A stretch of 64,000 nt of DNA from Leuconostoc lactis (lineage in GTDB: Bacteria; Bacillota; Bacilli; Lactobacillales; Lactobacillaceae): the NCBI RefSeq assembly GCF_007954625.1, contig NZ_CP042420.1, positions 383,501 through 447,500 of the forward strand. The letters are read 5' to 3'. Position numbers and translations under genes: made by a program. The notes below the pieces were generated by a model, which was not told where the DNA came from, made no database searches, and worked only from the letters and a program-made list of their open reading frames with translations. Of this stretch, positions 10,819 through 19,945 are shown piece after piece. Positions within the stretch are counted from its first letter, which is position 1, and every line of letters begins with the position of its first letter.

Positions 10819-10847
10819 TTGTTTATATGGCAGGCATTCATTATACT
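10819..10847 (+). promoter_or_regulatory. Promoter of the PAP2-like gene
   Basis: -35 TTGTTT (10819-10824), 17-base spacer, -10 TATACT (10842-10847), 37 bases before the ATG. Confidence 0.65.
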
Positions 10848-10884
10848 AGAATAAGGTAAAAAACTGCATTTGGAGTTGTAACTC

Positions 10885-11553
10885 ATGATTGTATCCGCCA
10901 CCAATAAACAGCGCCGACAAGCTCTGATTTGCTTTCTGATTGCTTGTCTACTCGGCCTACTCACTAAATTTAATATCCTGGTGCCTGTCGCATTCGACCA
11001 ACTGTTGCATAGTTTATTCAACACTGTGCAAACTAACTTTGGTGACACCGTCATGGCCATTGCGACCTTTTTGGGTAACCCTGTCGTCGACGTTATTTAC
11101 GCCTTCATTTTGGCAGGCATACTCATCATTGCGCAATTGCGTGTCCCAGCGATTTGGACTGTTGCCAGCGTCTTGCTCGGCGATTTATTTTTGAGCATCA
11201 TCCGCTTCATTGTCAATCGGCCACGACCAGTTGGTCATTTATTATCAGACACGGCATCATCATTTCCCAGTTCGCACGTCTTCGGGCTGTTCGTCGTCAT
11301 TTTCATTATTGGCATCTTGGTGACGCCAAACATCAACAGCTACCGTGCGCAAATCATCATTACTTGGTTGACCCAACTTATCGGGGCTCTAACCATTATG
11401 AGTCGTTTGTACTTCAACGCTAATTTTTTCAGTGATACAGTTGCGGCAATTCTATTCGCCTATGCTTGGGTGATCCTTTCGGCCACGCTTTATCCAAAGT
11501 TTGCCACTTTCCTACAACGACGCGTCCCATTATTTGAAAACGAAGAAATTTAA
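10885..11553 (+). CDS. PAP2-superfamily membrane protein with altered catalytic motif
   Basis: 222 aa with about six hydrophobic segments, matching membrane type 2 phosphatidic acid phosphatases, which remove phosphate from lipid phosphates such as undecaprenyl pyrophosphate at the outer membrane face. The three family motifs can be located. Motif 1 is R107-x6-R114-P115 (family KxxxxxxRP), motif 2 is PSSH at 128-131, and motif 3 is SRLYFNANFFSD at 173-184. The nucleophile His of motif 3 (SRx5HxxxD) is Asn180 here (codon AAT, one base from CAT). It is probably weakly active or inactive, or has a changed role. GGAG lies 9 bases before the ATG. Confidence 0.88.
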   Translation: MIVSATNKQRRQALICFLIACLLGLLTKFNILVPVAFDQLLHSLFNTVQTNFGDTVMAIATFLGNPVVDVIYAFILAGILIIAQLRVPAIWTVASVLLGDLFLSIIRFIVNRPRPVGHLLSDTASSFPSSHVFGLFVVIFIIGILVTPNINSYRAQIIITWLTQLIGALTIMSRLYFNANFFSDTVAAILFAYAWVILSATLYPKFATFLQRRVPLFENEEI

Positions 11554-11587
11554 AAAGCGTGATTGCGATTTGCAATCACGCTTTTTA
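11552..11587 (+). terminator. Bidirectional terminator between PAP2-like gene and nrdF
   Basis: 15-bp stem (11552-11566 with 11572-11586), 5-base loop, A-run before and T-run after. It serves two converging units. Confidence 0.93.
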
Positions 11588-12565
11588 TTATTGTCCGATT
11601 GTGTAATCGTCTTCTTCCATCGCCTCAACAGCACCCAAGAGATACCCGTTCCCAACACCTGAGAAAAAGTCATGGTTAGCCGTTGATGTTGACAAGCCAT
11701 TCATAACCACCGGATTCACATCCTCGGCACCATCAGGGAACATAGGTTCCTGACCAAGATTCATCAACGCTTTATTCGCATTATAACGGAGGAAGGTCAT
11801 GACTTGATCATACCAGCCCAAGTCATCGTACAATTCATGTGTATACTTCTCTTCATTTTCATAAAGATCATAGAGCAAATCATACATCCAAGCTTGCAAT
11901 TCTGCTTGTTCATCTTCAGACAATTGGTTAAAGCCAATTTGGAACTTATAGCCAATGTACGTCCCGTGAACTGATTCATCACGAATAATCAACTTAATGA
12001 TTTCAGCCACGTTCAGCATCTTGTTGTGTCCCAAGAAATACAGCGGTGTATAAAAACCAGAATAGAACAAGAACGTTTCCAAAAAGACAGATGCAATTTT
12101 CTTTTGCAACGATGTGCCTGTTTGGTAAATATCGTTAATACGGTTGGCCTTATATTGCAAGAATTCGTTATTATCGGCCCAATCAAAAATAGCTTCAATT
12201 TCTGACTTTTCGTTTAACGTCTCAAAAATTGATGAGTAAGACTTCGCATGAATAGACTCCATAAATTGGATGTTATTCAAGACAGCTTCTTCTTTTTGAT
12301 TAAGCGAATCAAACTTCAGTTGCGCCAGCCCATCTTGTGATTGTAGCGTATCCAACGTCGTGAGCCCGCCAAAGACAAGGTTCATCGCTTTTTGTTCTTG
12401 TGGTGACATGTCGCCACGCCAATGCCGCAAATCATTTGAAATTGGGATACGTGTGTCGAGCCAAAATTGTTGGGTTAGTTTTTCCCAAGTTGCCTTATCT
12501 AACTCATCTTCAATGCTGTTCCAGTTAATTGCTGTATATGAATTGTCTTTTAAATGTTGTACCAC
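11588..12565 (-). CDS. nrdF: Class Ib ribonucleotide reductase, radical subunit
   Basis: 325-aa small subunit that stores the tyrosyl radical on a dimanganese or diiron site for NrdE. The metal-ligand helices ESIHAKSYSSIF and RDESVHGTYIGY (E..H pairs) are intact. Start is GTG at 12565 with GGAG 7 bases ahead, two bases after the nrdI stop. Last gene of nrdHEIF. It acts in the cytoplasm in dNTP synthesis. Confidence 0.97.
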   Translation of the reverse strand: MVQHLKDNSYTAINWNSIEDELDKATWEKLTQQFWLDTRIPISNDLRHWRGDMSPQEQKAMNLVFGGLTTLDTLQSQDGLAQLKFDSLNQKEEAVLNNIQFMESIHAKSYSSIFETLNEKSEIEAIFDWADNNEFLQYKANRINDIYQTGTSLQKKIASVFLETFLFYSGFYTPLYFLGHNKMLNVAEIIKLIIRDESVHGTYIGYKFQIGFNQLSEDEQAELQAWMYDLLYDLYENEEKYTHELYDDLGWYDQVMTFLRYNANKALMNLGQEPMFPDGAEDVNPVVMNGLSTSTANHDFFSGVGNGYLLGAVEAMEEDDYTIGQ

Positions 12566-12567
12566 AG

Positions 12568-13008
12568 TTATTCTCCAAATATTGGTTTGATTAAGTGATA
12601 AGCTTTGTCTGCATCGAATGTGCTACCGCGTAATTCGTAGGCGTATAACATTGGTACGTTAAACCGTTCAGCGTAACGTATCGCTGTCAAATTGAATTGG
12701 ACGTTAAAATTACGGTTGCCCGAGCCGATGACACCTTTGAGATAATGTTGATTTCGACCAAAGGCGATATAATCGCCCAAGGCATTCGTAAAAATCTCGG
12801 TGACTTCTGGCCCAGTACCGGTACCACCTGTTAAATAGGTTGGTACAATAGCCACAAATGGCTCTGTCTCGTTAGCATAATCCGTTTCATCCCCAATACA
12901 ACGCGCTACGACTGTATCGCCATACGCCGCTGCCACTTCGCTTAACTTTGAGACAAATGATACTGTGTTACCTTCTGTTGACGCATATAAAATATTAATT
13001 TTGACCAT
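12568..13008 (-). CDS. nrdI: NrdI flavodoxin-like activator of class Ib RNR
   Basis: 146-aa flavoprotein that supplies oxidant to assemble the NrdF manganese cofactor. The phosphate-binding start YASTEGNT (residues 8-15) and the GSGNRNFN block that holds the flavin are visible. It lies between nrdE and nrdF, with 30 and 2 bases of spacing, so it is cotranscribed with both. Confidence 0.96.
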   Translation of the reverse strand: MVKINILYASTEGNTVSFVSKLSEVAAAYGDTVVARCIGDETDYANETEPFVAIVPTYLTGGTGTGPEVTEIFTNALGDYIAFGRNQHYLKGVIGSGNRNFNVQFNLTAIRYAERFNVPMLYAYELRGSTFDADKAYHLIKPIFGE

Positions 13009-13038
13009 GACCCTCTTATCCCTTGTACCGTGATGTGC

Positions 13039-15210
13039 TTAAATCGAGCAACTTTCACACTCGTTCACACCAGATTCTTGGTTATCATCCGTAAATGTGC
13101 GGACATAATACAATGACTTAATCCCTTTATTAAAGGCATAGTGACGCAAAATCGTCAAATCACGTGTTGTCATTTTTTCTGTCCGACCCTTTTTCCATTC
13201 ATACAACACCGTTGACAACGTTGAACGCATGAATAACGTTAAGGCCATGCCTTGGTCAATGTGTTCTTGTGCCGCGGCATAAACATCGATGACTTTTCGC
13301 ATATCAGTGTCGTAAGCTGACACGTAGTATGGCATCGTCTCGTTGTTTAAACCAGGAGCAGGATAGTACACTTTTCCGATCATCCCCTCTTGACGTTCTT
13401 CAATTTTATTGACAATTGGTAACAATGTTGCGGTGGTGTCGTTCACATAAGAAATTGAGCCGGTTGGTGCAATGGCATGTCGGTAGGCATGATACATCCC
13501 ATACTTCATGACATTTTCCTTTAATTCTAACCAGTCACGTTGCGTTGGCACATGATGGTTAGCAAAAGCATCGGCAACTTGTGGTGTTTTCGGTGTCCAA
13601 TCTTGCGTGAGGTACTTATCAAAGTAAGTACCATCAGCATACGTCGACTTGTCAAATTCAAAGAACTTTTCTTGACGTTCTTTAGCCAACTTCATTGACG
13701 CTTTAATTGAATAATAGTTCAACGTCATGAAGAATGTTGACGTAAAATCAAGGGACGCTTCATCACCATAATACATTTGGTTTTGCGCAAAATAAGCTGC
13801 CAAGCCCATTGCCCCAAGGCCAATGGCATGCTTTTCTTGGTTTCCCTTGGCAATTGATGGCACGACATCCAAGTTTGACGTATCCGAAACAAACGTCAAA
13901 GCGCGTACCATGGTATCAACAGATGTTTCAAAATCAGGCGTTGCCATCATGTTCACAATGTTGATTGATCCTAAGTTACAGCTGACATCTGACCCCAAAC
14001 GCGTGTATTGTTGCCCGTTATCAAGTTCAGATGGCGTCTGAACTTGCAAAATTTCCGAACACAAGTTTGATGACACAATCTTACCCGCAATTGGGTTGGC
14101 ACGATTGGTCACATCAACGTTAAGGATATAAGGGTAGCCAGATTCTTGCTGCAACTTTGAAATTTCTTCTTCAAGCGTCCGCGCATTGAGTCGATATTTC
14201 GTAATTTGATCATTGGCTACCATGTTGTCGTATTCAGCTGTAATATCGACATAGTTAAATGGGACACCATACACCTTTTCCACATCTGCCGGACTAAACA
14301 AGTACATATCCTCGTTCTTGCGCACTAATTCATAGAATTTGTCCGGCACGGTCAAGCCAAGCGATAGCGTTTTAACACGGATCTTTTCATCCGCGTTTTC
14401 TTTCTTAGTTGACAGGAATGCCATAATGTCAGGATGGAAAACTGACAAATAGACAACGCCAGCCCCTTGGCGTGCGCCAACTTGTGATGAAAATGTGAAA
14501 GAATCTTCCAACAACTTCATGATTGGCACAACGCCACCAGCCGAATTGGCAATTCCCATGACCGGTGCCCCAGCTTCACGCAAGTTTGACACGTTAATGC
14601 CGACACCACCACCCATTTTTGAAAGTTGCAACGCCGAATTAATCGTTCGTCCAATTGAATTCATGTCGTCAGACGTTTGAATAATGAAACATGACACCAA
14701 TTCACCACGACGCGCCCGCCCAGCATTCAAAAAACTTGGTGTGGCTGGCTGGTAACGTTGGTGAATCATTTCATCGGCCAAACGCAAGGCCAACGCTTCA
14801 TTACCCGCAGCATAATACAATGCATTCATCGCAACACGATCGATGTAAGTTTCAACGTAATATTGGCCATCATTTGTTTTAAGCGCATATTGATTATAGA
14901 ACTTGAATGCCGCCATAAATGACTTGAAGTGGAAATTTTCGCCTTCAAGGTAAGCATACAATTCCTCAATAAACGCTAAGCGATACTGTTCGATAAAGGC
15001 ACGTTCCAAAAAGTTATGCTCAAAAAGCCACTCAAAACGTTCTGACAAAGAGTCGAACTTTAAAACATTCGGCCAAACGTTTTCTGTGAGAAAAGCATCT
15101 AGCGCTTCTTGGTCTTTTTCAAGTTGAATCTGATTGTTTTTCGGAATGTTGACTTGGTTGTTCAAGTCAAAATAAGTCACCTTATCTAAGTTAATCTCTT
15201 TTAATGGCAT
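13039..15210 (-). CDS. nrdE: Class Ib ribonucleotide reductase, catalytic subunit
   Basis: 723-aa large subunit that reduces ribonucleoside diphosphates. Visible are the active-site Cys in ELVSCFIIQ, the NLCSEI block, and the C-terminal redox pair CESCSI that is re-reduced by NrdH. There is no N-terminal ATP-cone, as expected for class Ib. ATG at 15210 with AAGGG 9 bases ahead. It follows nrdH after a 104-base gap that holds a 16-bp hairpin. Confidence 0.97.
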   Translation of the reverse strand: MPLKEINLDKVTYFDLNNQVNIPKNNQIQLEKDQEALDAFLTENVWPNVLKFDSLSERFEWLFEHNFLERAFIEQYRLAFIEELYAYLEGENFHFKSFMAAFKFYNQYALKTNDGQYYVETYIDRVAMNALYYAAGNEALALRLADEMIHQRYQPATPSFLNAGRARRGELVSCFIIQTSDDMNSIGRTINSALQLSKMGGGVGINVSNLREAGAPVMGIANSAGGVVPIMKLLEDSFTFSSQVGARQGAGVVYLSVFHPDIMAFLSTKKENADEKIRVKTLSLGLTVPDKFYELVRKNEDMYLFSPADVEKVYGVPFNYVDITAEYDNMVANDQITKYRLNARTLEEEISKLQQESGYPYILNVDVTNRANPIAGKIVSSNLCSEILQVQTPSELDNGQQYTRLGSDVSCNLGSINIVNMMATPDFETSVDTMVRALTFVSDTSNLDVVPSIAKGNQEKHAIGLGAMGLAAYFAQNQMYYGDEASLDFTSTFFMTLNYYSIKASMKLAKERQEKFFEFDKSTYADGTYFDKYLTQDWTPKTPQVADAFANHHVPTQRDWLELKENVMKYGMYHAYRHAIAPTGSISYVNDTTATLLPIVNKIEERQEGMIGKVYYPAPGLNNETMPYYVSAYDTDMRKVIDVYAAAQEHIDQGMALTLFMRSTLSTVLYEWKKGRTEKMTTRDLTILRHYAFNKGIKSLYYVRTFTDDNQESGVNECESCSI

Positions 15211-15246
15211 AATTACAATCCCTTACTATATTATTGTATTTGTTAT

Positions 15247-15289
15247 AAAGGCGGAAATCAACAACTCATCGCCGTTGACTTCCGCCTTT
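15247..15289 (-). other. nrdH-nrdE intergenic hairpin
   Basis: Arms 15247-15262 and 15274-15289 pair over 16 bp around 11 bases. The one non-canonical pair is G-U on the minus (mRNA) strand and A-C on the plus strand. The following T-run is weak, so a partial terminator or processing site between nrdH and nrdEIF is possible. Confidence 0.55.
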
Positions 15290-15314
15290 GGTCTTTCTTC
15301 ATTAATTGCTTTAA

Positions 15315-15545
15315 TTAAGCTGAAATCTTTTTGAGTACGTCTGGGCGGAAACCAGAAAACTTTGGCATGCCCTCAATGGCGACAACGGGTGTTTGTCGGA
15401 ACCCGTCAGCCTTTAACGTTTCCACATATGCGACTTCTTCTTCAATGTTGATTTCCTTAAAGGGGATACCTTGCGCTGACAAGAACTTCTTCGTCATTTT
15501 GCATTGTACGCAGTTATATTTTGTATAAACAGTTACTTTTTCCAT
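15315..15545 (-). CDS. nrdH: NrdH glutaredoxin-like electron donor
   Basis: 76-aa redoxin that reduces NrdE, itself reduced by thioredoxin reductase. The CVQC redox motif sits at residues 12-15. The C-terminal SGFRPD block is typical of NrdH rather than glutaredoxin. GAGG lies 9 bases before the ATG. First gene of nrdHEIF. Confidence 0.96.
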   Translation of the reverse strand: MEKVTVYTKYNCVQCKMTKKFLSAQGIPFKEINIEEEVAYVETLKADGFRQTPVVAIEGMPKFSGFRPDVLKKISA

Positions 15546-15583
15546 AATCGTTGCCTCAATCTTTTGTCTTAATTGTTATTGCT

Positions 15584-15611
15584 AGTTTACCCTGTTTTGG
15601 AAATTAAACAA
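15584..15611 (-). promoter_or_regulatory. nrdHEIF promoter
   Basis: Minus strand -35 TTGTTT (15606-15611), 16-base spacer, -10 TAAACT (15584-15589). No convincing NrdR box pair was seen around it. Confidence 0.5.
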
Positions 15612-15939
15612 GGACAATATACGTCTTCACAAACAGTTGTTCGACACGAGACAATGTTAGCAATTGTTTGCCGAGAAAAATGATTTTAAATTTCACAAAC
15701 TTATTTTTTGTGCGTGAAAAACACCGATATATCAACGATTATGCCAATTTCACCACAAATGAAACCATCACAAAAAACTTAGAAAACACGTCAAAAGTGC
15801 CAGTTTTCGCGCCTAACGGTCTTTTGTGCTAACCAAGCTACTTGACAACAAGCGAAAATGTGTTCGTTTCCAATAACGTCAACGACGCATTGCATGCCCT
15901 ATCCCCCCAGCCACATTTTTATTTCATGGCGTTTTCTGG
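15612..15939. other. Divergent intergenic region nrdH / CNNM gene
   Basis: About 330 bases with no convincing gene. It contains a TTCACAA (15692-15698) and two looser variants of it, and several AT-rich tracts. These may hold regulatory sites for the diverging units, but I cannot name a regulator. Confidence 0.4.
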
Positions 15940-15945
15940 TATAAT
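15940..15945 (+). promoter_or_regulatory. -10 element of the CNNM gene promoter
   Basis: Extended -10 TGG TATAAT, 37 bases before the TTG start. The -35 is weak. Confidence 0.55.
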
Positions 15946-15981
15946 ACCGTGTAGTATACATAAGAAAAGAGGTTTACGACT

Positions 15982-17376
15982 TTGGATTCTGGTCCGTCTA
16001 TGCTCCTTAACTTTTTCATTATTGTTTTGGTGCTGTTACTCGCTATTTTGTTCACGTTAACAGAATACTCTTTGGTTAAAGTACGTCTAAGTGCGTTACG
16101 CGATTTGCAAGAAAAGCGCGAAAAGCCTTCACGTAATATTGATCATGCCATCTATATGGCATCGCATTTAACTGAATATCTATCGACTGCACAAGTCGGT
16201 ATCACACTCACAAGTTTGATTTTAGGTTGGATTGGTGAAGAAACGGTCGCCGAAATCATTCTAAAGACTGGTCTTATTCCAGCAGAATATTCTGGCGTCG
16301 TATCGTCAGTCTCTGCCATGATTATTTTCACGATCGTGCATGCGGTGTTTACCGATTTGGTACCGAAAAACATCGCGATTGAAGAACCGATTAAGGTCTT
16401 ACTGCTAATTGTTCGTCCTGTGCGTTTCTTCCATATTCTGCTGTTCCCATTGATTTGGGCATTAGATCACTTATCAAATGTGATTACCCACATGTTGGGC
16501 TTCCGTACGGATGGCGAAGAAGATATCTATTCACAAACCGAAATTCTCTCACTGTCACGTAATGCCGCCGCTGCTGGTGAGCTGGACGAAGAAGATTTGA
16601 CGTTTATGAAGCGCGCCTTTGAGATGAACGATAAGGTTGCCGTAGATATCATGATTGATCGGACATCAATGACTGCTATTGATGTCACGACGACAATCGC
16701 TGATGCCATCAATCTTTACCTACAAGATCGTTACTCACGTTTCCCAGTCATTGCTGATAATGACAAGGATAAAGTGTTAGGTTATGTCTTTATCTATGAC
16801 CTCTTGCGTCAATCTCGCATTAACGATCAAGATACAGTCGCTAAAATCATGCGTGATATTCCAGCCGTCCCTGAAAACATGGACTTACACGATGTCATGG
16901 ATGAAATGATTATCAAGCGTTCGCCGATCGCCATTGTCGTGGACGAATACGGTGGTACCAGTGGTATGATCACGGATAAGGATATCTACGAAGAACTTTT
17001 CGGTACTGTCCGTGATGAAATCGATGACGTCTCAGATGACTACATCGAAAAGCTTGGTGATCACCGTTATAAAGTCTCTGGTAAGATGACCCTTTATGAC
17101 TTTGAACGTTACTTCAACAAGAAGATTAAAGAACTTGAAGAAGACGAAGCCGTCACTTTGACCGGTTATGTCTTAAATCATGACCCTGAATTTAGAGCTG
17201 GCGACACGATGCAAGTGGCCAACTTCAAATTAACGGCCTTAGATTATGACAATGCTTACATTTCAGAATTTATTGTTCAAGAGTTACCAACACCAAAACA
17301 AGACTTAAATCATAATGGCATCTTCGACGAAGATGAAAAAGATGACAAGTCAAATACAGAGGACTCACCCGCTTAA
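15982..17376 (+). CDS. CNNM/CorC-family membrane protein with CBS pair
   Basis: 464 aa in family order: a CNNM transmembrane domain with about four membrane segments (residues 7-180), a CBS pair (about 205-330) and a C-terminal CorC/HlyC domain (about 345-435). An acidic tail follows (NHNGIFDEDEKDD). Members are linked to magnesium or cobalt efflux and cation homeostasis; older annotation calls them hemolysins. I chose the TTG at 15982 because GAGG lies 9 bases ahead; an ATG at 16000 would cut into the first membrane segment. Single gene with its own terminator. Confidence 0.9.
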   Translation: MDSGPSMLLNFFIIVLVLLLAILFTLTEYSLVKVRLSALRDLQEKREKPSRNIDHAIYMASHLTEYLSTAQVGITLTSLILGWIGEETVAEIILKTGLIPAEYSGVVSSVSAMIIFTIVHAVFTDLVPKNIAIEEPIKVLLLIVRPVRFFHILLFPLIWALDHLSNVITHMLGFRTDGEEDIYSQTEILSLSRNAAAAGELDEEDLTFMKRAFEMNDKVAVDIMIDRTSMTAIDVTTTIADAINLYLQDRYSRFPVIADNDKDKVLGYVFIYDLLRQSRINDQDTVAKIMRDIPAVPENMDLHDVMDEMIIKRSPIAIVVDEYGGTSGMITDKDIYEELFGTVRDEIDDVSDDYIEKLGDHRYKVSGKMTLYDFERYFNKKIKELEEDEAVTLTGYVLNHDPEFRAGDTMQVANFKLTALDYDNAYISEFIVQELPTPKQDLNHNGIFDEDEKDDKSNTEDSPA

Positions 17377-17378
17377 TG

Positions 17379-17404
17379 AAAAGACCGCAAACGCGGTCTT
17401 TTTT
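17379..17404 (+). terminator. Terminator after the CNNM gene
   Basis: Stem AAAAGACCGC/GCGGTCTTTT with loop AAAC and six T. Confidence 0.92.
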
Positions 17405-17507
17405 GGTGTCCGGCATTTTATGTTAGAATGGAGATAATAACCATTTAGGAGGCGATTGTAGCGCATTGCGGAACGACTGTTCAAGACAATGGCCTACAAC
17501 TATTACT

Positions 17508-18173
17508 ATGTCAATTAACGTCTATATCGTCCGTCACGGCGAAACTTACTTCAACTTTTTACACCGTTTTCAAGGTTGGTCTGATGCTCCCCTCACCCCA
17601 AAAGGGATCGAACATGGCTTGAATGCCGGCAAGCGGCTCGCTAACATTCATTTTGATGGTGCTTACTCATCTGATTTGACCCGTGCCATTCATACCGCGC
17701 GCTATATTTTGAAAAATAATACCGCAGACTCACCAGAGGAACCTACGCAACTCTTTGACTTCCGTGAACAGTTCTTTGGGTCGTTTGAAGGGATTAACGG
17801 TGAAACTGTTACAACAACCTTAACGGCTTTTAAAGAAACACCCTTTGAAACTTACGCAAACTTGATTACCATTTACGGCATGGCCGACGCAATGAATACC
17901 ATTCATCAAGCTGACCCCTACCATTTCGCCGAAGACGACGAACAATGGTGGACGCGCGTTTCACGCGGCTTCAATGACATCCGTGTCCGCCACAAAGACG
18001 GTGATAACGTCCTCATTGTCTCACACGGGACAACGATTCGCGGCATTGCAGAAAAGTTAGGTCGTCACGATTTCGCCAGTGAGCCCGTTAAAAACGGTGC
18101 GGTGATGCAGTTGGCACTTGACCCACATGATGCCACGGTGGTGCGCTTCAACGATGATACAACCGTCTTTTAA
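17508..18173 (+). CDS. Histidine phosphatase (phosphoglycerate-mutase-like) family protein
   Basis: 221 aa from ATG 17508, which begins at the family motif (MSINVYIVRHGETY). The phosphorylated His lies in RHGE and the second catalytic His in VSHGTTIRG. The substrate cannot be told; family members include broad phosphatases. The start is uncertain. The only strong ribosome site (AGGAGG, 17447-17452) is 55 bases ahead of this ATG but 13 bases ahead of an in-frame TTG at 17466, which would add 14 unrelated residues. A -10 TAGAAT lies just upstream. Not redundant with gpmA: the residues downstream of the first motif differ. Confidence 0.85.
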   Translation: MSINVYIVRHGETYFNFLHRFQGWSDAPLTPKGIEHGLNAGKRLANIHFDGAYSSDLTRAIHTARYILKNNTADSPEEPTQLFDFREQFFGSFEGINGETVTTTLTAFKETPFETYANLITIYGMADAMNTIHQADPYHFAEDDEQWWTRVSRGFNDIRVRHKDGDNVLIVSHGTTIRGIAEKLGRHDFASEPVKNGAVMQLALDPHDATVVRFNDDTTVF

Positions 18174-18370
18174 TAGACAGCACCGCGAAAAACTGTTACA
18201 CTATCAGTAGTATAAATAAAGGAAGTGCAATCAATTGTCAAACGAATTTTAAGATCCCGTAGATAAGAGTAGAGTCTCTATTTTTATGTGCACATCTTGA
18301 GATTGGTCAGCAGTTTTGCCCTTGACACGTAAAATGCCCCCAGTCTCGTATTATCTGGAGGTATTTTTTT

Positions 18371-19669
18371 ATGACTGAACAACACACTAACGCCCAAGAG
18401 CCACGCAAAGTCTTTCTGGTTGGCCTAACGACCAGCAAGGCTAATTTAACCTATGAATTAGAAGAACTAGGTAATCTAGCAAAGGCCAACAACTTGACCC
18501 CAGTGGAAACTTTTACCCAAAAGCTGGAACGGCCAAACCCTGCTACTTACTTTGGTAAGGGGAAAGTTGAAGAACTAGCTGAAGCAGCCAAGACTTACGA
18601 AGTGGATATGATCGTTGCTAACGATGAGTTATCCCCATCACAGATTCGTAACTTAGAAAAGTTAACCAACACGACGGTGCTAGATCGTACGGGGCTGATT
18701 TTAGATATTTTCGCCCAACGCGCCCAAACTAAGGAAGCGAAGTTGCAAGTCCAGTTAGCTCGCTTGCAGTACCAGCTTCCCCGCTTACGGACAAGTATGT
18801 CTGTGAGCCTTGATCAGCAAACTGGTGCGGGTGGCGCTAGCTTTACGTCACGTGGTTCCGGTGAAACGAAGCTCGAAGAATCACGTCGTCGAATTACGTC
18901 ACAAATGGTCCATATTCGCCAAGAACTCGCTGAGTTGTCCAAAGGGACGTCAACACGTTCAGCAAAGCGGACAACCAATGAATTGGCCAATGTGGCTCTG
19001 GTTGGTTATACCAACGCCGGTAAGTCAACGTTGATGAACCGCCTACTCGCGCGCTTTGGGGTGGGTGCTGATACGGACGATACCAAGCAAGTCTTTGAAA
19101 AAGACATGTTGTTTGCCACATTAACGACAACTGTCCGACAATTAACCCTGCCAGATAAGAAGCAGTTCTTACTCAGTGATACGGTTGGGTTCGTCTCAAA
19201 GTTACCACACAATCTGGTATCTGCCTTTAAATCAACACTGCAAGAAGCTGCGAATGCTGATTTATTGCTACAGATCGTGGATGTGTCAGATGAACACTAC
19301 AAAGACATGATGGCTACCACAGAAAAAACATTGGCTGAAGTCGGCGTCACTGACGTGCCAATGATCACTGTCTACAACAAGGCGGATCGCACGAAACTCG
19401 TCTACCCTGACGTGTCTGGTGAAAATACAATCACCATCTCCGCCCTAGACCCTGCCTCACAAGATGCGTTAATTGACTTAATCAAGAAGCAAATCTTCAA
19501 CGACGTCCAAGAAGTCACGCTCCACATCCCCTTTGACCAAGGCGCTGTGCAAGCCAAACTCGCCGCTAAGCATACCTTTAGCAAAGAGGACTATGATGAG
19601 ACTGGTACATTGATTACCGTTGAATTGTCAGAGTTAGAACGCAAGTTGTACGCGGATTATATTGTCTAG
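18371..19669 (+). CDS. hflX: Ribosome-associated GTPase HflX
   Basis: 432-aa GTPase that splits or rescues stalled 70S ribosomes under stress. The N-terminal HflX domain (YFGKGKVEEL at about 60-69) and a glycine-rich linker come first. The G domain follows with G1 GYTNAGKST (212-220), G3 DTVGF (about 267) and G4 NKAD (about 346). TGGAGG lies 8 bases before the ATG. Monocistronic, with a G-rich terminator after it. Confidence 0.95.
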   Translation: MTEQHTNAQEPRKVFLVGLTTSKANLTYELEELGNLAKANNLTPVETFTQKLERPNPATYFGKGKVEELAEAAKTYEVDMIVANDELSPSQIRNLEKLTNTTVLDRTGLILDIFAQRAQTKEAKLQVQLARLQYQLPRLRTSMSVSLDQQTGAGGASFTSRGSGETKLEESRRRITSQMVHIRQELAELSKGTSTRSAKRTTNELANVALVGYTNAGKSTLMNRLLARFGVGADTDDTKQVFEKDMLFATLTTTVRQLTLPDKKQFLLSDTVGFVSKLPHNLVSAFKSTLQEAANADLLLQIVDVSDEHYKDMMATTEKTLAEVGVTDVPMITVYNKADRTKLVYPDVSGENTITISALDPASQDALIDLIKKQIFNDVQEVTLHIPFDQGAVQAKLAAKHTFSKEDYDETGTLITVELSELERKLYADYIV

Positions 19670-19670
19670 T

Positions 19671-19711
19671 AAAAAGCCCCTCACACGGATTAGCGTGTGG
19701 GGGGGCTTTTT
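19671..19711 (+). terminator. hflX terminator
   Basis: AAAAAGCCCC...GGGGGCTTTTT stem extended by CACAC/GTGTG, with one G bulge, then T-run. Confidence 0.9.
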
Positions 19712-19750
19712 ATTTGGCTATCTGTTCATTACGCTGGTTCCCAAGGCTAT

Positions 19751-19945
19751 TTACTTAAATCCCTGATAACCGATAAACCAAAAACTAATCAACACCGCTA
19801 AAGCAATGCCCACAAGCCTTGCACTTGCATAACTCACACCAAACAGCATGATAAGACCAGTAAGAAGCCATCCAAACAAATAGACAATGCCAATCACGAT
19901 AAATGGCGCGGCAATTATCAAAATAAACGTTAATAGTTTATCCAT
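19751..19945 (-). CDS. Small hydrophobic membrane protein, unknown
   Basis: 64 aa, nearly all in two membrane segments (about residues 5-27 and 30-60). Family not recognised. GAGG lies 7 bases before the ATG, and a TATAAT (19986-19991, minus strand) gives a plausible promoter, which is why I keep it. It lies alone between the hflX terminator and the AT-rich island. Confidence 0.55.
   Translation of the reverse strand: MDKLLTFILIIAAPFIVIGIVYLFGWLLTGLIMLFGVSYASARLVGIALAVLISFWFIGYQGFK

Noticed and set aside
15546..15981. NrdR boxes upstream of nrdH
   Set aside because: Partial matches such as the one around 15721-15736 lack the full palindrome and the paired spacing expected for NrdR.
15842..16060. 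72-codon plus-strand frame before the CNNM gene
   Set aside because: Overlaps the CNNM promoter and coding start in another frame and has no ribosome site.
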